Origin: Chondrilla cf. caribensis
Taxonomy: Eukaryota > Porifera > Demospongiae > Chondrillida > Chondrillidae
DNA: 64,000 nt
Reading direction: 5' to 3'
NCBI GenBank assembly: GCA_964020155.1
Contig: OZ026564.1
Coordinates: forward strand, 3,041,223-3,105,222
Shown piece by piece: positions 43,208 through 54,149 of this stretch; the stretch's first letter is position 1; each line of letters opens with the position of its first letter. The notes below the pieces were generated by a model. It did no database searches, was not told where the DNA came from, and worked only from the letters and a program-made list of their open reading frames with translations. A program made the translations under genes and the position numbers.

Positions 43208-43265
<58 letters not shown>

Positions 43266-43705
43266 GCGTGCGTGTGTACACATATATATATACGTATATA
43301 TCTGTGTGTATACATACGTATCTGTGTGTGTGCCTATATGTGCTTGTGTGTGTGCATGTGTGTGTGAGTGTGTGTGTGCACGTGCGTGTGTGCACTTGTC
43401 TCTGTGTTACTGTGTATAGTGTCAAATATTCTGTTTGCCAGTGAATGTACCTATGTAAATGACTTCATCCGGATCCCCATATTTGGCAGCATCTCTTACT
43501 TACCCATGGTCATGCGTGTGTGTACCCACATAATTACCACTTTCTTTGAGGACACTGTTATATTTTATTTGTACAGACCCCACATTGTTTGTGGCTGATG
43601 AAACACGTCATATCCATGGGTAGTTTGTGTAGTGAATTACTGGAATGCATTTGTGAACACATTTTAACAGTTTAATTATCGTGTGTTGTGTGTACGTCTA
43701 TGCGG

Positions 43706-43764
<59 letters not shown>

Positions 43765-43797
43765 GACGTGTGTGTGTGTGTTTGTGTGTGTGTGTTG

Positions 43798-43878
<81 letters not shown>

Positions 43879-46800
43879 GACGTGTGTGTGTGTTTGTGTG
43901 TGTGTGTTGATGTGTGTGTGTGTGTGTGTGTGTTTGTGTGTGTGTTGACGTGTGTGTGCGTGTGTGTGCATGTGTGTGCGTGTGTGTATGTGGACGGGTG
44001 GGTGCATGTGTATGCATATCATATTGACTAAGATGTAGGTTCAGTGTGTCCACATTACGGTACACATGAACACAGGATACAGTTCTTCAACATACAGTAC
44101 TAGGATCAAAGCTCATCACTGTACTGGTCATGGTACCTAGGAGTACATACGTACATGGATCCCATTCTCGATGCTCTATTATTCTTTTTTCTTGTAATAC
44201 CTGATAATAAGTTGTGTAGATCACCCTAGGGCCATATCAGGTTACAATGTGTAATTGTATTCATTGATAGTTATGAATATAGTTAAGATTAGTCTGGCCT
44301 ATCATAACAAAGAACAACTAATTTCAATCAATTAAGGTCATTTCTATTGTCTGTTTTCTCTGCATACCCCTTCCATAGCCCTGTGTAGATATGTTCTCAC
44401 ATTCTTGGTTATAATAGTAATATGGCCAAGAACACCAACAACTAGGTACATCTTATCTAGCCATGTACTTACGTTGAGGTTCGGATTAGTCAAACGTTTG
44501 GGGATGCTGAAATTCAGTGCGTCTATTGGGAGTTCTACCTATCAGAGATCAATATTCTGAACAGGAAAGGGCTGAGACAAGAGCATTCCTTCAACTTATC
44601 CGGAATTTTCAACTTGTAGTAGTAGCACGATAGACCTTTAATGTTGTTGGGCATTTTTCTAACTGTGGGTGTTAGAAAGATGGTTGTAGCAGGACAGTTT
44701 AGACCTAAATAGACTGCGTACATGCTAGCCTTATTTACAGCAGTTTGTTGTTCTAACCCCAGGAGTGTTGTATAAAGGGTGACGATGTTGTTGTTTTCTT
44801 TATGCAGTCGATGCGTTCGAACAGCGGAACCAACCTGAGGAAGAATCGATCATTCTCTTCACTAACGAACTTAACAATGAGAGATCTGTACAAAGAGAGG
44901 TGAGTCAATACGTGTGTATGTATCAATCCCATCTGTGTATGCATGCTGATAAAGCCGCAGCTGGTAAACACTGATAAAATTCAAATACAGTATTACCCCA
45001 CTTGAAGACCACCTCAGTAATGAGACCACCTCAGTAATGGGACCACCTCAGTAATGGGACCACCTCAGTAATGGGACCACCTCAGTAATGGGACCACCTC
45101 AGTAATGAGACCACCTCAGTAATAGGACCAGTACTGTGATCACCTCAGTAATAGGACCAGTAATGGGACCACCTCAGTAAAAGATCCACTATTTCCCAGT
45201 CCCAGGAATTCCTGTACTGTATTACTCTATACACTTTCAACATAAGAATTAGGGCCTCCTCAAAATCAATACCGCTTTGATTGTTCCCACAGTTGGTCTC
45301 AATTGTGGAGTTCTACTGTATACATAGCAAGTAATGGCCATATATGTATAGCACATTTTGTACGAATTTGACCCTCGTATATACTTCCTAGAGCTGCTAA
45401 ACAACACAATCAGTCACCATATCCTGGACATACGTACTTCTACACTTGACTCTATCACAGATGGTCACCTAAAGTACATTTGGACTCAAACTTGTATATT
45501 CAATCTCTTATGATCCAACACGTATATATACTGATCAAGGGACCTGTATGAACAGCCACCTCCCTAGAAAGGTCACCTGTCTAAAACAAGTGGTCACCTC
45601 AATCAAGTCCCAAAATACACATCTCTCGTGTTTTTGCATAGGTACATTCCAATCTCCCTAATACGGCCACCTGTCCAATCCAGCCAATGAAATGAGGTCC
45701 CATAGGTGACCACATTAGACAGGTTCCACTGTACAGGAATCCCATAGGTGACCACGCTAGACAGGTTCCACTGTACATGAGGTCCCATAGGTGACCACAT
45801 TAGACAGGTTCCACTGTACACGAGGTCCCAGAAGTAACCACATTAGACAGGTTCCACTGTACATGAGGTTCCATAAGTGACCACATTAGACAGGTTCCAC
45901 TGTACATGAGGTCCCACAGGTGACCACATTAGACAGGTTCCACTGTACATGAGGTCCCATAAGTGACCACATTAGACAGGTTCCACTGTACATGAGGTCC
46001 CACAGGTGACCACATTAGACAGGTTCCACTGTACATGAGGTCCCATAGGTGACCACATTAGACAGGTCCCACTGTACATGAGGTCCCATAAGTGACCACA
46101 TTAGACAGGTTCCACTGTACATGAGGTCCCATAGGTGACCACATTAGACAGGTCCCACTGTACATGAGGTCCCATAAGTGACCACATTAGACAGGTTCCA
46201 CTGTACATGAGGTCCCATAGGTGACCACATTAGACAGGTCCCACTGTACATGAGGTCCCATAAGTGACCACATTAGACAGGTTCCACTGTACATGAGGTC
46301 CCATAGGTGACCACACTAGACAGGTTCCACTGTACATGAGGTCCCATAGGTGACCACATTAGACAGGTTCCACTGTACACGAGGTCCCATAGGTGACCAC
46401 ATTAGACAGGTTCCGCTGTATATCATTGTCCACCCAAAGTAATAATTCATCTAAGGCTCCACTGTATAGTAGTCTTCACATACAGTACTACATACAGTAC
46501 ATGTCAAAGTATTAATGTCTGCAACTTGTTTGACTTCACTTTGACTGAGCATGGCTATAGTACTCGGTCCAATAGTTACGTGAGTGTGAACACCCTTAGA
46601 AGTTACCTCCCTACAAAGGAACACGAAAATGGGCCTTCCTACTGTGTTGATACATTTTTATACCTCTAAAGAGTGGACAACCTCTCTACAGTGGACATGT
46701 ACATTAGCTGGTCCCAATGTGTCCTTTATAAAGAGGTTCCATTGTATACGTTGTAAATCATACTTACTATGTACGTGTTAAGGGATTTTGCATCTTATTT

Positions 46801-47020
46801 TACTCTACACCTGTTAAAGAATCACTGGCAATTTTCCTCAAAATACTGTGTGTGTGAGGCCCTTGGGGAGTAGTTGATTGTTGTTAATTTGAAAGTGTTT
46901 GTGTACTTTGCCAAATAAGGAACATGGGGTCAGGTTGTTTGTCTGGATGAGAACAATGAATGTCATTAAATTTTATTGTATGAGTGAATGTACCTGTAGT
47001 GTGTGTGTGTGTGTACGTAT

Positions 47021-47118
<98 letters not shown>

Positions 47119-50100
47119 TATGATAATTTAGCATTCAGTACATATGTATCTACCCCTACGCACCGAGACTTAATAAGAGATATTATCAAGCCTTGAGGCA
47201 GGCCTAGGAGAAAAACACCTCTGTCCATACGTTTCTGTGTGTATGTACAGTGCTCCCACATAGAGTGTACATATCAAACATCAATGTATGTCTTTTGATT
47301 TTTTCCCCATTTTTCACCTTCTGCCACAGGAGTCAGCTGCAGGCCGAGCAGCATTCTCGCTGGATCAAGTACAACCACCTGCAGGAGGAAATGAACATGG
47401 CGAAGAACAGACTAAGGCAGCTGCCGAAGGATTCTCAGGAGGTGAGTGGGGCAGATGGAGTGGGGGCTTTACTCTCCTCCTGGCAATAAAATTTGGGGCA
47501 TTTTGACAAACATGAAGTACCAGACTGTGTGCATGTGTCAGCAGCAGTTGTACTTGACTGGCTTTGACACATTTCAAACAGACTCCCTCCTGCATGCATG
47601 TCAGAGATGCATGTTGTGATGATGCAACCTCACCATGAACTGTTATTGGTGCTTAGTACAAGTATGCATGTGTACATACATAATATAACATACGTAAGTA
47701 TATATGTACATAATATTAGTGCTGGTACGCCTAATCGATCGATCGCTTGATCAATCAATTTTCATTTCAAATCTGATCATCATTATTTGTGCAATTAAAT
47801 TGATTTATCACAGGAAGTAATTAAGTGAGTAGAACAGGAAGCCACCCCCACCTTATTACCCAGAACCTTCACTCCATGGGTTCAATTTTGCTCTTCAAGA
47901 GTACCTGAAATGTGAAAAGGATTCTAAAGACTCCACATCACATCTACTGGATGACTACTCAGTCTAATAAAATGGGAGTGGTTCCTAATTATGCCCACTT
48001 AATTACTTCCAGTGATTAATTGATTGATCCATTGGTTACATAATATGCACTGATACCCGATTTGAAAATTACAGCCGACTCCCAGCTAGCATGAGTTAGC
48101 CCCACCCATAAGTTCAATGTACATACGTATGTACGGTAGGTGGTAGTTGTATACGGCATCACTAATCTCTCATTTGCCCTTCTAATTAGTAATTTCGGTT
48201 TTTACTGTAGCTGTCTTTGAATGAATATCAATATCACCACAATAGTACAATAAGCAAATGTGTAATATAATATAATGATATAGTAATCAAATCTTCAATA
48301 TCATGCGCTGTCAGTTTAATTACCCCCACTTCTGATCCTACTCTCACTGATCACAACATCCAAGTGGGCATCATCAAAATAGGTTGATCTTTGTCTGGTG
48401 CCTCTCAAGCACATGATTGCTGCTCTTAATGCTGTCTTTGAATTCCTCCTCACTGTGATCAGTGAACTTCTGTAGCTCATTAGACAGGTCACACTGTACA
48501 TGAGGTCCCATAGGTGACCACATTAGACAGGTCACACTGTACATGAGGTCCCATAGGTGACCACATTAGACAGGTTCCACTGTACATGAGGTCCCACAGG
48601 TGACCACATTAGACAGGTTTCACTGTACATGAGGTCCCACAGGTGACCACATTAGACAGGTCACACTGTACATGAGGTCCCATAGGTGACCACATTAGAC
48701 AGGTCACACTGTACATGAGGTCCCATAGGTGACCACATTAGACAGGTTTCACTGTACATGAGGTCCCACAGGTGACCACATTAGACAGGTCACACTGTAC
48801 ATGAGGTCCCATAGGTGACCACATTAGACAGGTCACACTGTACATGAGGTCCCATAGGTGACCACATTAGACAGGTTCCACTGTACATGAGGTCCCATAG
48901 GTGACCACATTAGACAGGTCACACTGTACATGAGGTCCCATAGGTGACCACATTAGACAGGTTCCACTGTACATGAGGTCCCACAGGTGACCACATTAGA
49001 CAGGTCACACTGTACATGAGGTCCCATAGGTGACCACATTAGACAGGTCACACTGTACATGAGGTCCCACAGGTGACCACATTAGACAGGTCACACTGTA
49101 CATGAGGTCCCATAGGTGACCACATTAGACAGGTCACACTGTACATGAGGTCCCATAGGTGACCACATTAGACAGGTTTCACTGTACATGAGGTCCCACA
49201 GGTGACCACATTAGACAGGTCACACTGTACATGAGGTCCCATAGGTGACCACATTAGACAGGTCACACTGTACATGAGGTCCCATAGGTGACCACATTAG
49301 ACAGGTTCCACTGTACATGAGGTCCCACAGGTGACCACATTAGACAGGTCACACTGTACATGAGGTCCCATAGGTGACCACATCAGACAGGTTCCACTGT
49401 ACATGAGGTCCCACAGGTGACCACATTAGACAGGTCACACTGTACATGAGGTCCCATAGGTGACCACATTAGACAGGTCACACTGTACATGAGGTCCCAT
49501 AGGTGAACACATTAGACATGTTCCACTGTACATGAGGTCCCATAGGTGACCACATTAGACAGGTTCCACTGTACATGAGGTCCCATAGGTGACCACATCA
49601 GACAGGTTCCACTGTACATGAGGTCTCACAGGTGACCACATTTCGGTTTTTACTGTAGCTGTCTTTGAATTCCTCCTCCCTGTGGTCAGTGAACTTCTGT
49701 AGCTCCTACAATTCGATCCAATAACTGTGGTGAAAACAGACACATACACACAACATCCATGACATGCTACAGTACATTATTTGTAGTATCTGTATGTGCT
49801 TGCTTTTATGTCAGCATATAAGTACATACATACACATTTCTATGCAAGTGTGTACCCATATCAACCTACTTTGAATATATATTTCATAAAATTGACATAT
49901 ACTTTGTTAGAGTACCACATGAAGAGGCTGGAATTGCCTCTCTTTACAAATCACAAATTTGTTCATGAGCAGTTTGTTTTGATGGCTCTAGTTTATTTTG
50001 TGGGTTCGCGGTGGCAGCTGGGATACCATTGAACGGTTCACACCTTGTCCCTGTGTCCAGTATCTTTCACGAGTATGTGAGCCACATCTGTTGACGGCTT

Positions 50101-51927
50101 TGTTCAATGCACATGGTTACAAGATCTCTACTTACATTGCAGACATGATACTCACAGTTCATGTGTACACTGCGTAGAGAATCGTCACAGTTGATATGTA
50201 CAGTGTGTAAAGAATTGTCACAGTTAATATGTACAGTGTGTACAGAATTGTCACAGTTAATATGTACACTGCATACAGAATTGTCACAGTTGATATGTAC
50301 AATGCATAGAGAATCGTCACAGTTATTATGTACACTGTGTACAGAATTGTCACAGTTAATATGTACAGTGCGTAGAGAATCGTCACAGTTAATATGTACA
50401 CCGCATACAGAATTGTCACAGTTAATATGTACACTGTGTACAGAATTGTCACAGTTAATATGTACAGTGCATACAGAATCCTCTTAGTCCCGCATATTAT
50501 GTACACGTTCTTAACAGTGTATTCATGATCCCCTTACGTGTGTGTACATGAACATACATAGGTGTCTCTATCTGTGTATACATTTTTGTGTACCTGGTCG
50601 TACTTATGCAATCTCCTTACAGTATGTACTTGGTTGGGTCTCTAGTGTGTACGTACATATGTACTCGGTTGGGTCTCTAGTATGTACGTACATATGTACT
50701 TGGTTGGGTCTCTAGTATGTACATACAATGTACTTGGTTGGGTCTCTAGTGTGTACGTACATATGTACTTGGTTGGGTCTCTAGTATATTATATGTACAA
50801 TGTACTTGGTTGGGTCTCTAGTATGTACGTACATATGTACTTGGTTGGGTCTCTAGTATATACGTACATATGTACTTGGTTGGGTCTCTAGTATATACGT
50901 ACATATGTACTTGGTTGGGTCTCTAGTATGTACGTACATATGTACTTGGTTGGGTCTCTAGTATATATGTACAATGTACTTGGTTGGGTCTCTAGTATGT
51001 ACGTACATATGTACTTGGTTGGGTCTCTAGTATATACGTACATATGTACTTGGTTGGGTCTCTAGTATATACGTACATATGAACTTGGCTGAGTCTCTAG
51101 TATGTACATACGTACATACTTGGTTGGTTCTCCACTCACAGTTTCTGCATGACCATTGTTCTGTTCAAGTATAATGGATATGTGGTTCTCCTCACAACAA
51201 ATGTATGGTTGTGTGTCACCTGGCAGTGGTCAACTTGTAACAATGAGGAAACCCGGTAAGTATATCTTGCCCAACACCACAAGGTGTTGTAACCTGAGTT
51301 GGTGATTGTAGTGTGGATGTGTGTGCTGCTTGTAGGAGTAACATGCCTGACACGCTTTATGACAAGTGGTTGGGATTGTATGGAGCCATCCCATGGGGTG
51401 TTGGGGCATTATGCAGTAATGGAACCCTCCTTCAAGCGGAATTCACATAGTAGGCGTCGTTAATATCAGCCCAGAAATTCATACCCACATGCAGTGGAGG
51501 TTTCCACACTTCCTTTTTTGGACACTTGAAGCATTTTTCCAACCCAAAGACTGTTTCATTCCGATTGTGCTTCTGAACTCACTAAGAATGTCTTGCTATG
51601 ATAATAAGACCACAGGTGGAGATGAAATATGCATACCTATGGCACCTACATGCAAGCTGTGTTCATCAAGTGGAGAATGTTAAGGAGTTGCCAGTGAAGG
51701 GGTGTTCTGCCCGAGGGAGTGTTGAAGTCTGCTTTGTTCTCGTTTGGCAGGTTTATATCAGTGAATCCCCCTCACAACACCTCACACCCCCTTGAGAAGT
51801 CCTACACTTGCATACTTTCTCCCTTTGCACCATCATTGTGTGTCTGGTTAGTGTTGGCGTGCCTTATTGAGGGGGTGAGGGAAGATTGGGAGATGGACTT
51901 GTGTTTGTGTACACACAGATGCGCAAA

Positions 51928-51995
<68 letters not shown>

Positions 51996-52010
51996 AGTAC
52001 ATACACACAC

Positions 52011-52046
<36 letters not shown>

Positions 52047-52061
52047 AGTACATACACACAC

Positions 52062-52128
<67 letters not shown>

Positions 52129-52208
52129 CACACACACAAGCTCATTCAAACATCGATTGAAAGTACACAACATTTGTATGTAGAATTGTATCTTTAATAA
52201 TAATTTAT

Positions 52209-52273
<65 letters not shown>

Positions 52274-53402
52274 ATGTGTGTGACTGGAGATAACCTCTCT
52301 ACAACAGAACATGGTGGTTGCATACTTGACCACTCACCCATTCAGCCAGTCCAAATACATGCACACACGATTGCATACTTCCTCAGCATGTGGTAACCTT
52401 CTCACACATAGGGTCCACCCAACTTCTACTTTAGGGCATTGTTGACACCCTCCTTGCTGAGAAGCAGCAGCTGTATTATGTGAACTCTGAATATTATCGC
52501 TAGCCCCCCTCGGAGTGGGACTCCAGCTGTAGTGTACCTTGGTTATAGCTTGCTAATGTACAAGCTTGCTAATGTACAAACGCACAAACGCACTTGCACA
52601 CACAATCTTGTCATATGTCTGCATGTTGTGGTGTTGGTCATGCGTGAATTCATGTATGTCATTTGGGATCAACATGCATGCAAGGTTACCTACAAAGAAA
52701 GGTTAATGTGTTACTGTACATCTGTACTGTACATACTAACACGTGCATACATACAGTACATACATATGTACGTACATATATGTAATATACAGTTTATGTA
52801 TGGTGTGTATGTGGTGTTGTATATATAATCTGAAATGTATGTATATATATACGTATGTATGGCTGTGACTTACGTAGATTATGTACAATATACTGTACTG
52901 TATGTGCATGCATGTGTATTGATCAGAAACATGTTAATATACCGTGTGAATTGGAAGCACAGACACACATACATACAATGTGTGTGTGGGAGGGGGAGGG
53001 GTGCTTCATGCATTCTTCATGTGTGGCAAATTTTCTCCAATTTTGGATGGTCAAAAATTTCCAGAAATGATCGTATCGTGTTCACTCAGCTTGCTACTTA
53101 TCAAGCTAAACCAACCTTTTCACTACCTCATGTCAGAAGAGGGATCCCTTTGTTATGTCCTAGTACACTAGGTCCAGTGTCCATGAGCCTCTGTACAGTG
53201 TGTACATTCATGATACTCTTACCGTATGTGTTCTGTCTGCCTGTAGGCTCGTGAGTTGCGCGGTCAGCTGGAATTGATGGAGGAGGAATTTGTTGCCACA
53301 CTTGGCACCCGGGACGAGTTTCAAAGAGTGGAAAAGGAGAGACAAACTCATTTGATGGAGATTGAGTCTCTGCTTGGTAGTTATGGACAGCAAGTGTCTC
53401 AT
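35111..53402 (+). CDS. Gene C: unidentified coiled-coil protein (5 exons, 3' end not found)
   Basis: Exons 35111-35120, 39917-40110, 44808-44899, 47330-47441 and 53247-53402 join in phase (1, 0, 2, 0, 0) to 188 residues with no stop; more exons must follow, possibly beyond the window. Residues 4-68 are rich in His, Tyr and Pro (HPEYHPTKHYPYYTSYHMPP), 69-100 are Ser/Arg/Asn-rich (LRKNRSFSSLTNLTMRDL), and 101-188 form a charged coiled coil (QLQAEQHSRWIKYNHLQEEM; RELRGQLELMEEEF; DEFQRVEKERQTHLMEIESL). No signal peptide, so likely cytoplasmic or cytoskeletal; inference. Not recognised. The overlapping frame through exon 2 is also open but hits a stop in exon 3. Confidence 0.75.
35450..35514. repeat. 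(TG)n microsatellite, gene C intron 1
   Basis: Pure TG tract about 330 nt downstream of the exon 1 donor. Confidence 0.95.
36075..36775. repeat. 70-bp minisatellite with alternating variants, ending in an element terminus
   Basis: About nine copies of a 70-bp unit (TAGTCCAATAATGGTCACTT... TTTATAGACAGGTTCTAGTG). From the third copy, units alternate strictly between GTGTAGAGG and GTGTAGAAG. The array ends GCAGGTTCCACTGTATAG, the family 2 terminus. Confidence 0.92.
36776..36950. mobile_element. Family 4-like element remnant
   Basis: Contains CAAGTGGTCTCGATTGTGAGATG and ends GCAGGCTCTACTGTA. Matches the right-hand part of the element at 44988 (TTGGTCTCAATTGTGGAG... CTACTGTA). Confidence 0.6.
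37555..37812. repeat. (CTCCCA)n pyrimidine tract and (TG)n
   Basis: Purine-free CTCCCACTCC-type repeats from about 37570 to 37735, then a pure TG tract at about 37766-37812. A long polypyrimidine strand in a plus-strand intron. Confidence 0.9.
38143..38317 (+). mobile_element. Family 5 element (CAGTCCAACTTGC termini)
   Basis: 175 bp. Left CAGTCCAACTTGCTTAACAA, right complement CAGTCCAACTTGCCTTGAGG; TA follows the right end. The interior contains GTACTCCTGGTTG and AGTACCTCTGATAAGAAGTAC. Related copies lie near 33365-33550, 40735-40878 and 60048-60180. Confidence 0.82.
39395..39640. repeat. 43-bp minisatellite
   Basis: About five to six units of CAGAGGTCTGACTTATCCAG plus ACTCCACCATATTTCAGTGTCCC. 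On the opposite strand the unit reads GTGGAGTCTGGATAAGTCAG, as in the element end at 34245 (CAGTGGAGTCTGGGTATAAC). Confidence 0.9.
39917..40110 (+). CDS. Gene C exon 2: His/Tyr/Pro-rich
   Basis: Acceptor ctctcttgtag, donor GAG|gtatgt, phase 1 to 0. Reads ADIQYPREAHSGDHTHMW, then a HxxYHP repeat-like stretch and YWESDRTKVMDRVYYDE. Confidence 0.8.
40255..40308. repeat. (TG)n microsatellite, gene C intron 2
   Basis: TG tract 150 nt downstream of the exon 2 donor, preceded by GT-rich degenerate sequence from 40135. Confidence 0.92.
41030..41145. repeat. AACAAAC/AACTAAC tract
   Basis: About nine imperfect copies of CAACTAACAAACAATTAA-type units. Confidence 0.8.
41513..42350. repeat. 26-bp minisatellite, about 32 copies
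   Basis: Unit CTACCGAGTACACACTGTGTTCAGTG with scattered single-base variants (CCAAG, CTGAG, TTTAG). Highly homogeneous, so recent. Three frames stay open because 26 is not a multiple of 3 and none of the phases contains a stop. Confidence 0.97.
42549..42672. repeat. Four tandem copies of a family 5 end
   Basis: A 35-bp unit of CAGTACAACTTGCTTAGTAA plus GTACCCTGGTTAGTA repeats three and a half times. The unit is the terminus of family 5 elements. Confidence 0.88.
43140..43395. repeat. GT-rich microsatellite with duplicated block
   Basis: A TG tract at 43208-43260 lies between two copies of a block containing TACATACGTATCTGTGTATG and TGCCTATATGTGCTTGTGTG (about 43176-43215 and 43310-43350). 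Confidence 0.9.
43705..43985. repeat. Interrupted (TG)n microsatellite
   Basis: Several TG tracts split by TTGACG and TTGATG interruptions, gene C intron 2. Confidence 0.95.
44808..44899 (+). CDS. Gene C exon 3: Ser/Arg-rich
   Basis: Acceptor ctttatgcag, donor AG|gtgagt, phase 0 to 2. SMRSNSGTNLRKNRSFSS resembles a phosphorylatable linker (RSFSS). Confidence 0.78.
44988..45318 (+). mobile_element. Family 4 element containing a 17-bp minisatellite
   Basis: Starts after TA with CAGTATTACCCCACTTGAAG and ends GGAGTTCTACTG followed by TA. Near the left end, ACCACCTCAGTAATGGG is repeated about eight times, while the copy at 21413 has a single unit. The unit is part of the element's subterminal sequence. 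Confidence 0.8.
45540..46440. repeat. 43-bp minisatellite (about 17 copies) attached to an element
   Basis: A left unique part (45540-45690: AGCCACCTCCCTAGAAAGG...) leads into units of GGTCCCATAGGTGACCACAT plus TAGACAGGTTCCACTGTACATGA. Each unit carries the terminus GGTTCCACTGTA. CATAAG and CATAGG variants alternate in the middle. Confidence 0.93.
46565..46743 (-). mobile_element. Family 2-like element copy
   Basis: Shares CTCCCTACAAAGGA and GTGGACAACCTCTCTA with 1390-1500 and ends AAGAGGTTCCATTGTATA. Confidence 0.65.
47020..47117. repeat. (TG)n microsatellite, gene C intron 3
   Basis: Pure TG tract about 210 nt upstream of exon 4. Confidence 0.95.
47330..47441 (+). CDS. Gene C exon 4: coiled coil
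   Basis: Pyrimidine-rich acceptor ending gccacag, donor GAG|gtgagt, phase 2 to 0. Heptad-like, Gln/Glu/Lys-rich. Confidence 0.83.
48480..49640. repeat. 43-bp minisatellite, about 27 copies, flanked by 48-bp direct repeats
   Basis: Same unit family as 45700-46440 but dominated by the variant CAGGTCACACTGTACATGAG, interspersed with TTCCAC and TTTCAC variants in recurring patterns. A 48-bp sequence (GCTGTCTTTGAATTCCTCCT... ) lies at about 48431-48478 and again at about 49660-49707 with two differences. Confidence 0.95.
50160..50490. repeat. 33-bp minisatellite, about ten copies
   Basis: Unit CACAGTTAATATGTACAGTG plus TGTACAGAATTGT; 33 is a multiple of 3, hence long spurious ORFs on both strands. 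Confidence 0.92.
50630..51115. repeat. 35-bp minisatellite, about 13 copies
   Basis: Unit TACTTGGTTGGGTCTCTAGT plus ATGTACGTACATATG, with TATAT and deletion variants. Confidence 0.93.
51929..52138. repeat. (CA)n microsatellite with duplicated AATAGTACAT block
   Basis: Three CA tracts separated by two identical AATAGTACATACACACACAA interruptions. CA on the sense strand of gene C, the minority orientation. Confidence 0.95.
52208..52272. repeat. (TG)n microsatellite
   Basis: TG tract 75 nt to the right of the CA tract at 51929-52138, so the two form a potential large inverted pair in gene C intron 4. From 52280 to 53246 nothing else is recognised. Confidence 0.93.
53247..53402 (+). CDS. Gene C exon 5: coiled coil
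   Basis: 52 codons, phase 0 to 0, acceptor ctgcctgtag, donor CAT|gtgagtgtgagtgtgtgt leading straight into a 300-bp GT tract. Continuous heptads (LRGQLELMEEEFVATL). Confidence 0.83.
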
Positions 53403-53403
53403 G

Positions 53404-53714
<311 letters not shown>

Positions 53715-53964
53715 TCCAATGAACATGTATATACTTACGTTATAATAGGGTGTACACACATCTATGATGTGCTTACATCACTGCGTTGTGGTAATGGTAT
53801 CTTGTAATGGTAATTGATGGCAATTAATTGCACAATTCGAGTAATGGTAATTTAATTGTAATCAAATAATTCTACTCACTGGTATGCATAAGTGTGCACG
53901 ATTGATTAATCGCGTTCAATAGTTTGTCAATACACAAAGTATTTTTCTAGCTGCATTGTAGCTA

Positions 53965-54149
53965 CAATGGAGCACTCTTATAACAAACTCCTCTATACCA
54001 AACTTCTTGATATAACAAAGCAATGATCTCAACCATGTGCTACAGTATCTCATACGAAATTGTCCTGATATGACCTGATGTAACAAACTCCTGCTTATAA
54101 CAAACAGATTGCCCCGGAATTTCTGGTTTGTTATACGAGTGTTCAACTG
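53965..54149 (+). mobile_element. Family 3 pogo-like MITE, 185 bp
   Basis: Left CAATGGAGCACTCTTATAAC, right complement CAGTTGAACACTCGTATAAC, flanked by TA at 53963-53964 and 54150-54151. Terminal repeat about 24 bp with few mismatches; TATAACAAAC repeats inside. Confidence 0.85.

Noticed and set aside
48480..49640. CRISPR-like array of regular repeats
   Set aside because: Units are contiguous 43-bp tandem copies with no unique spacers, in an intron of an animal gene.
51614..51750. Possible phase 0-0 exon VEMKYAYLWHLHASC... in gene C intron 4
   Set aside because: Weak gtttat donor, non-coiled-coil composition, and inclusion would interrupt continuous heptads between exons 4 and 5.
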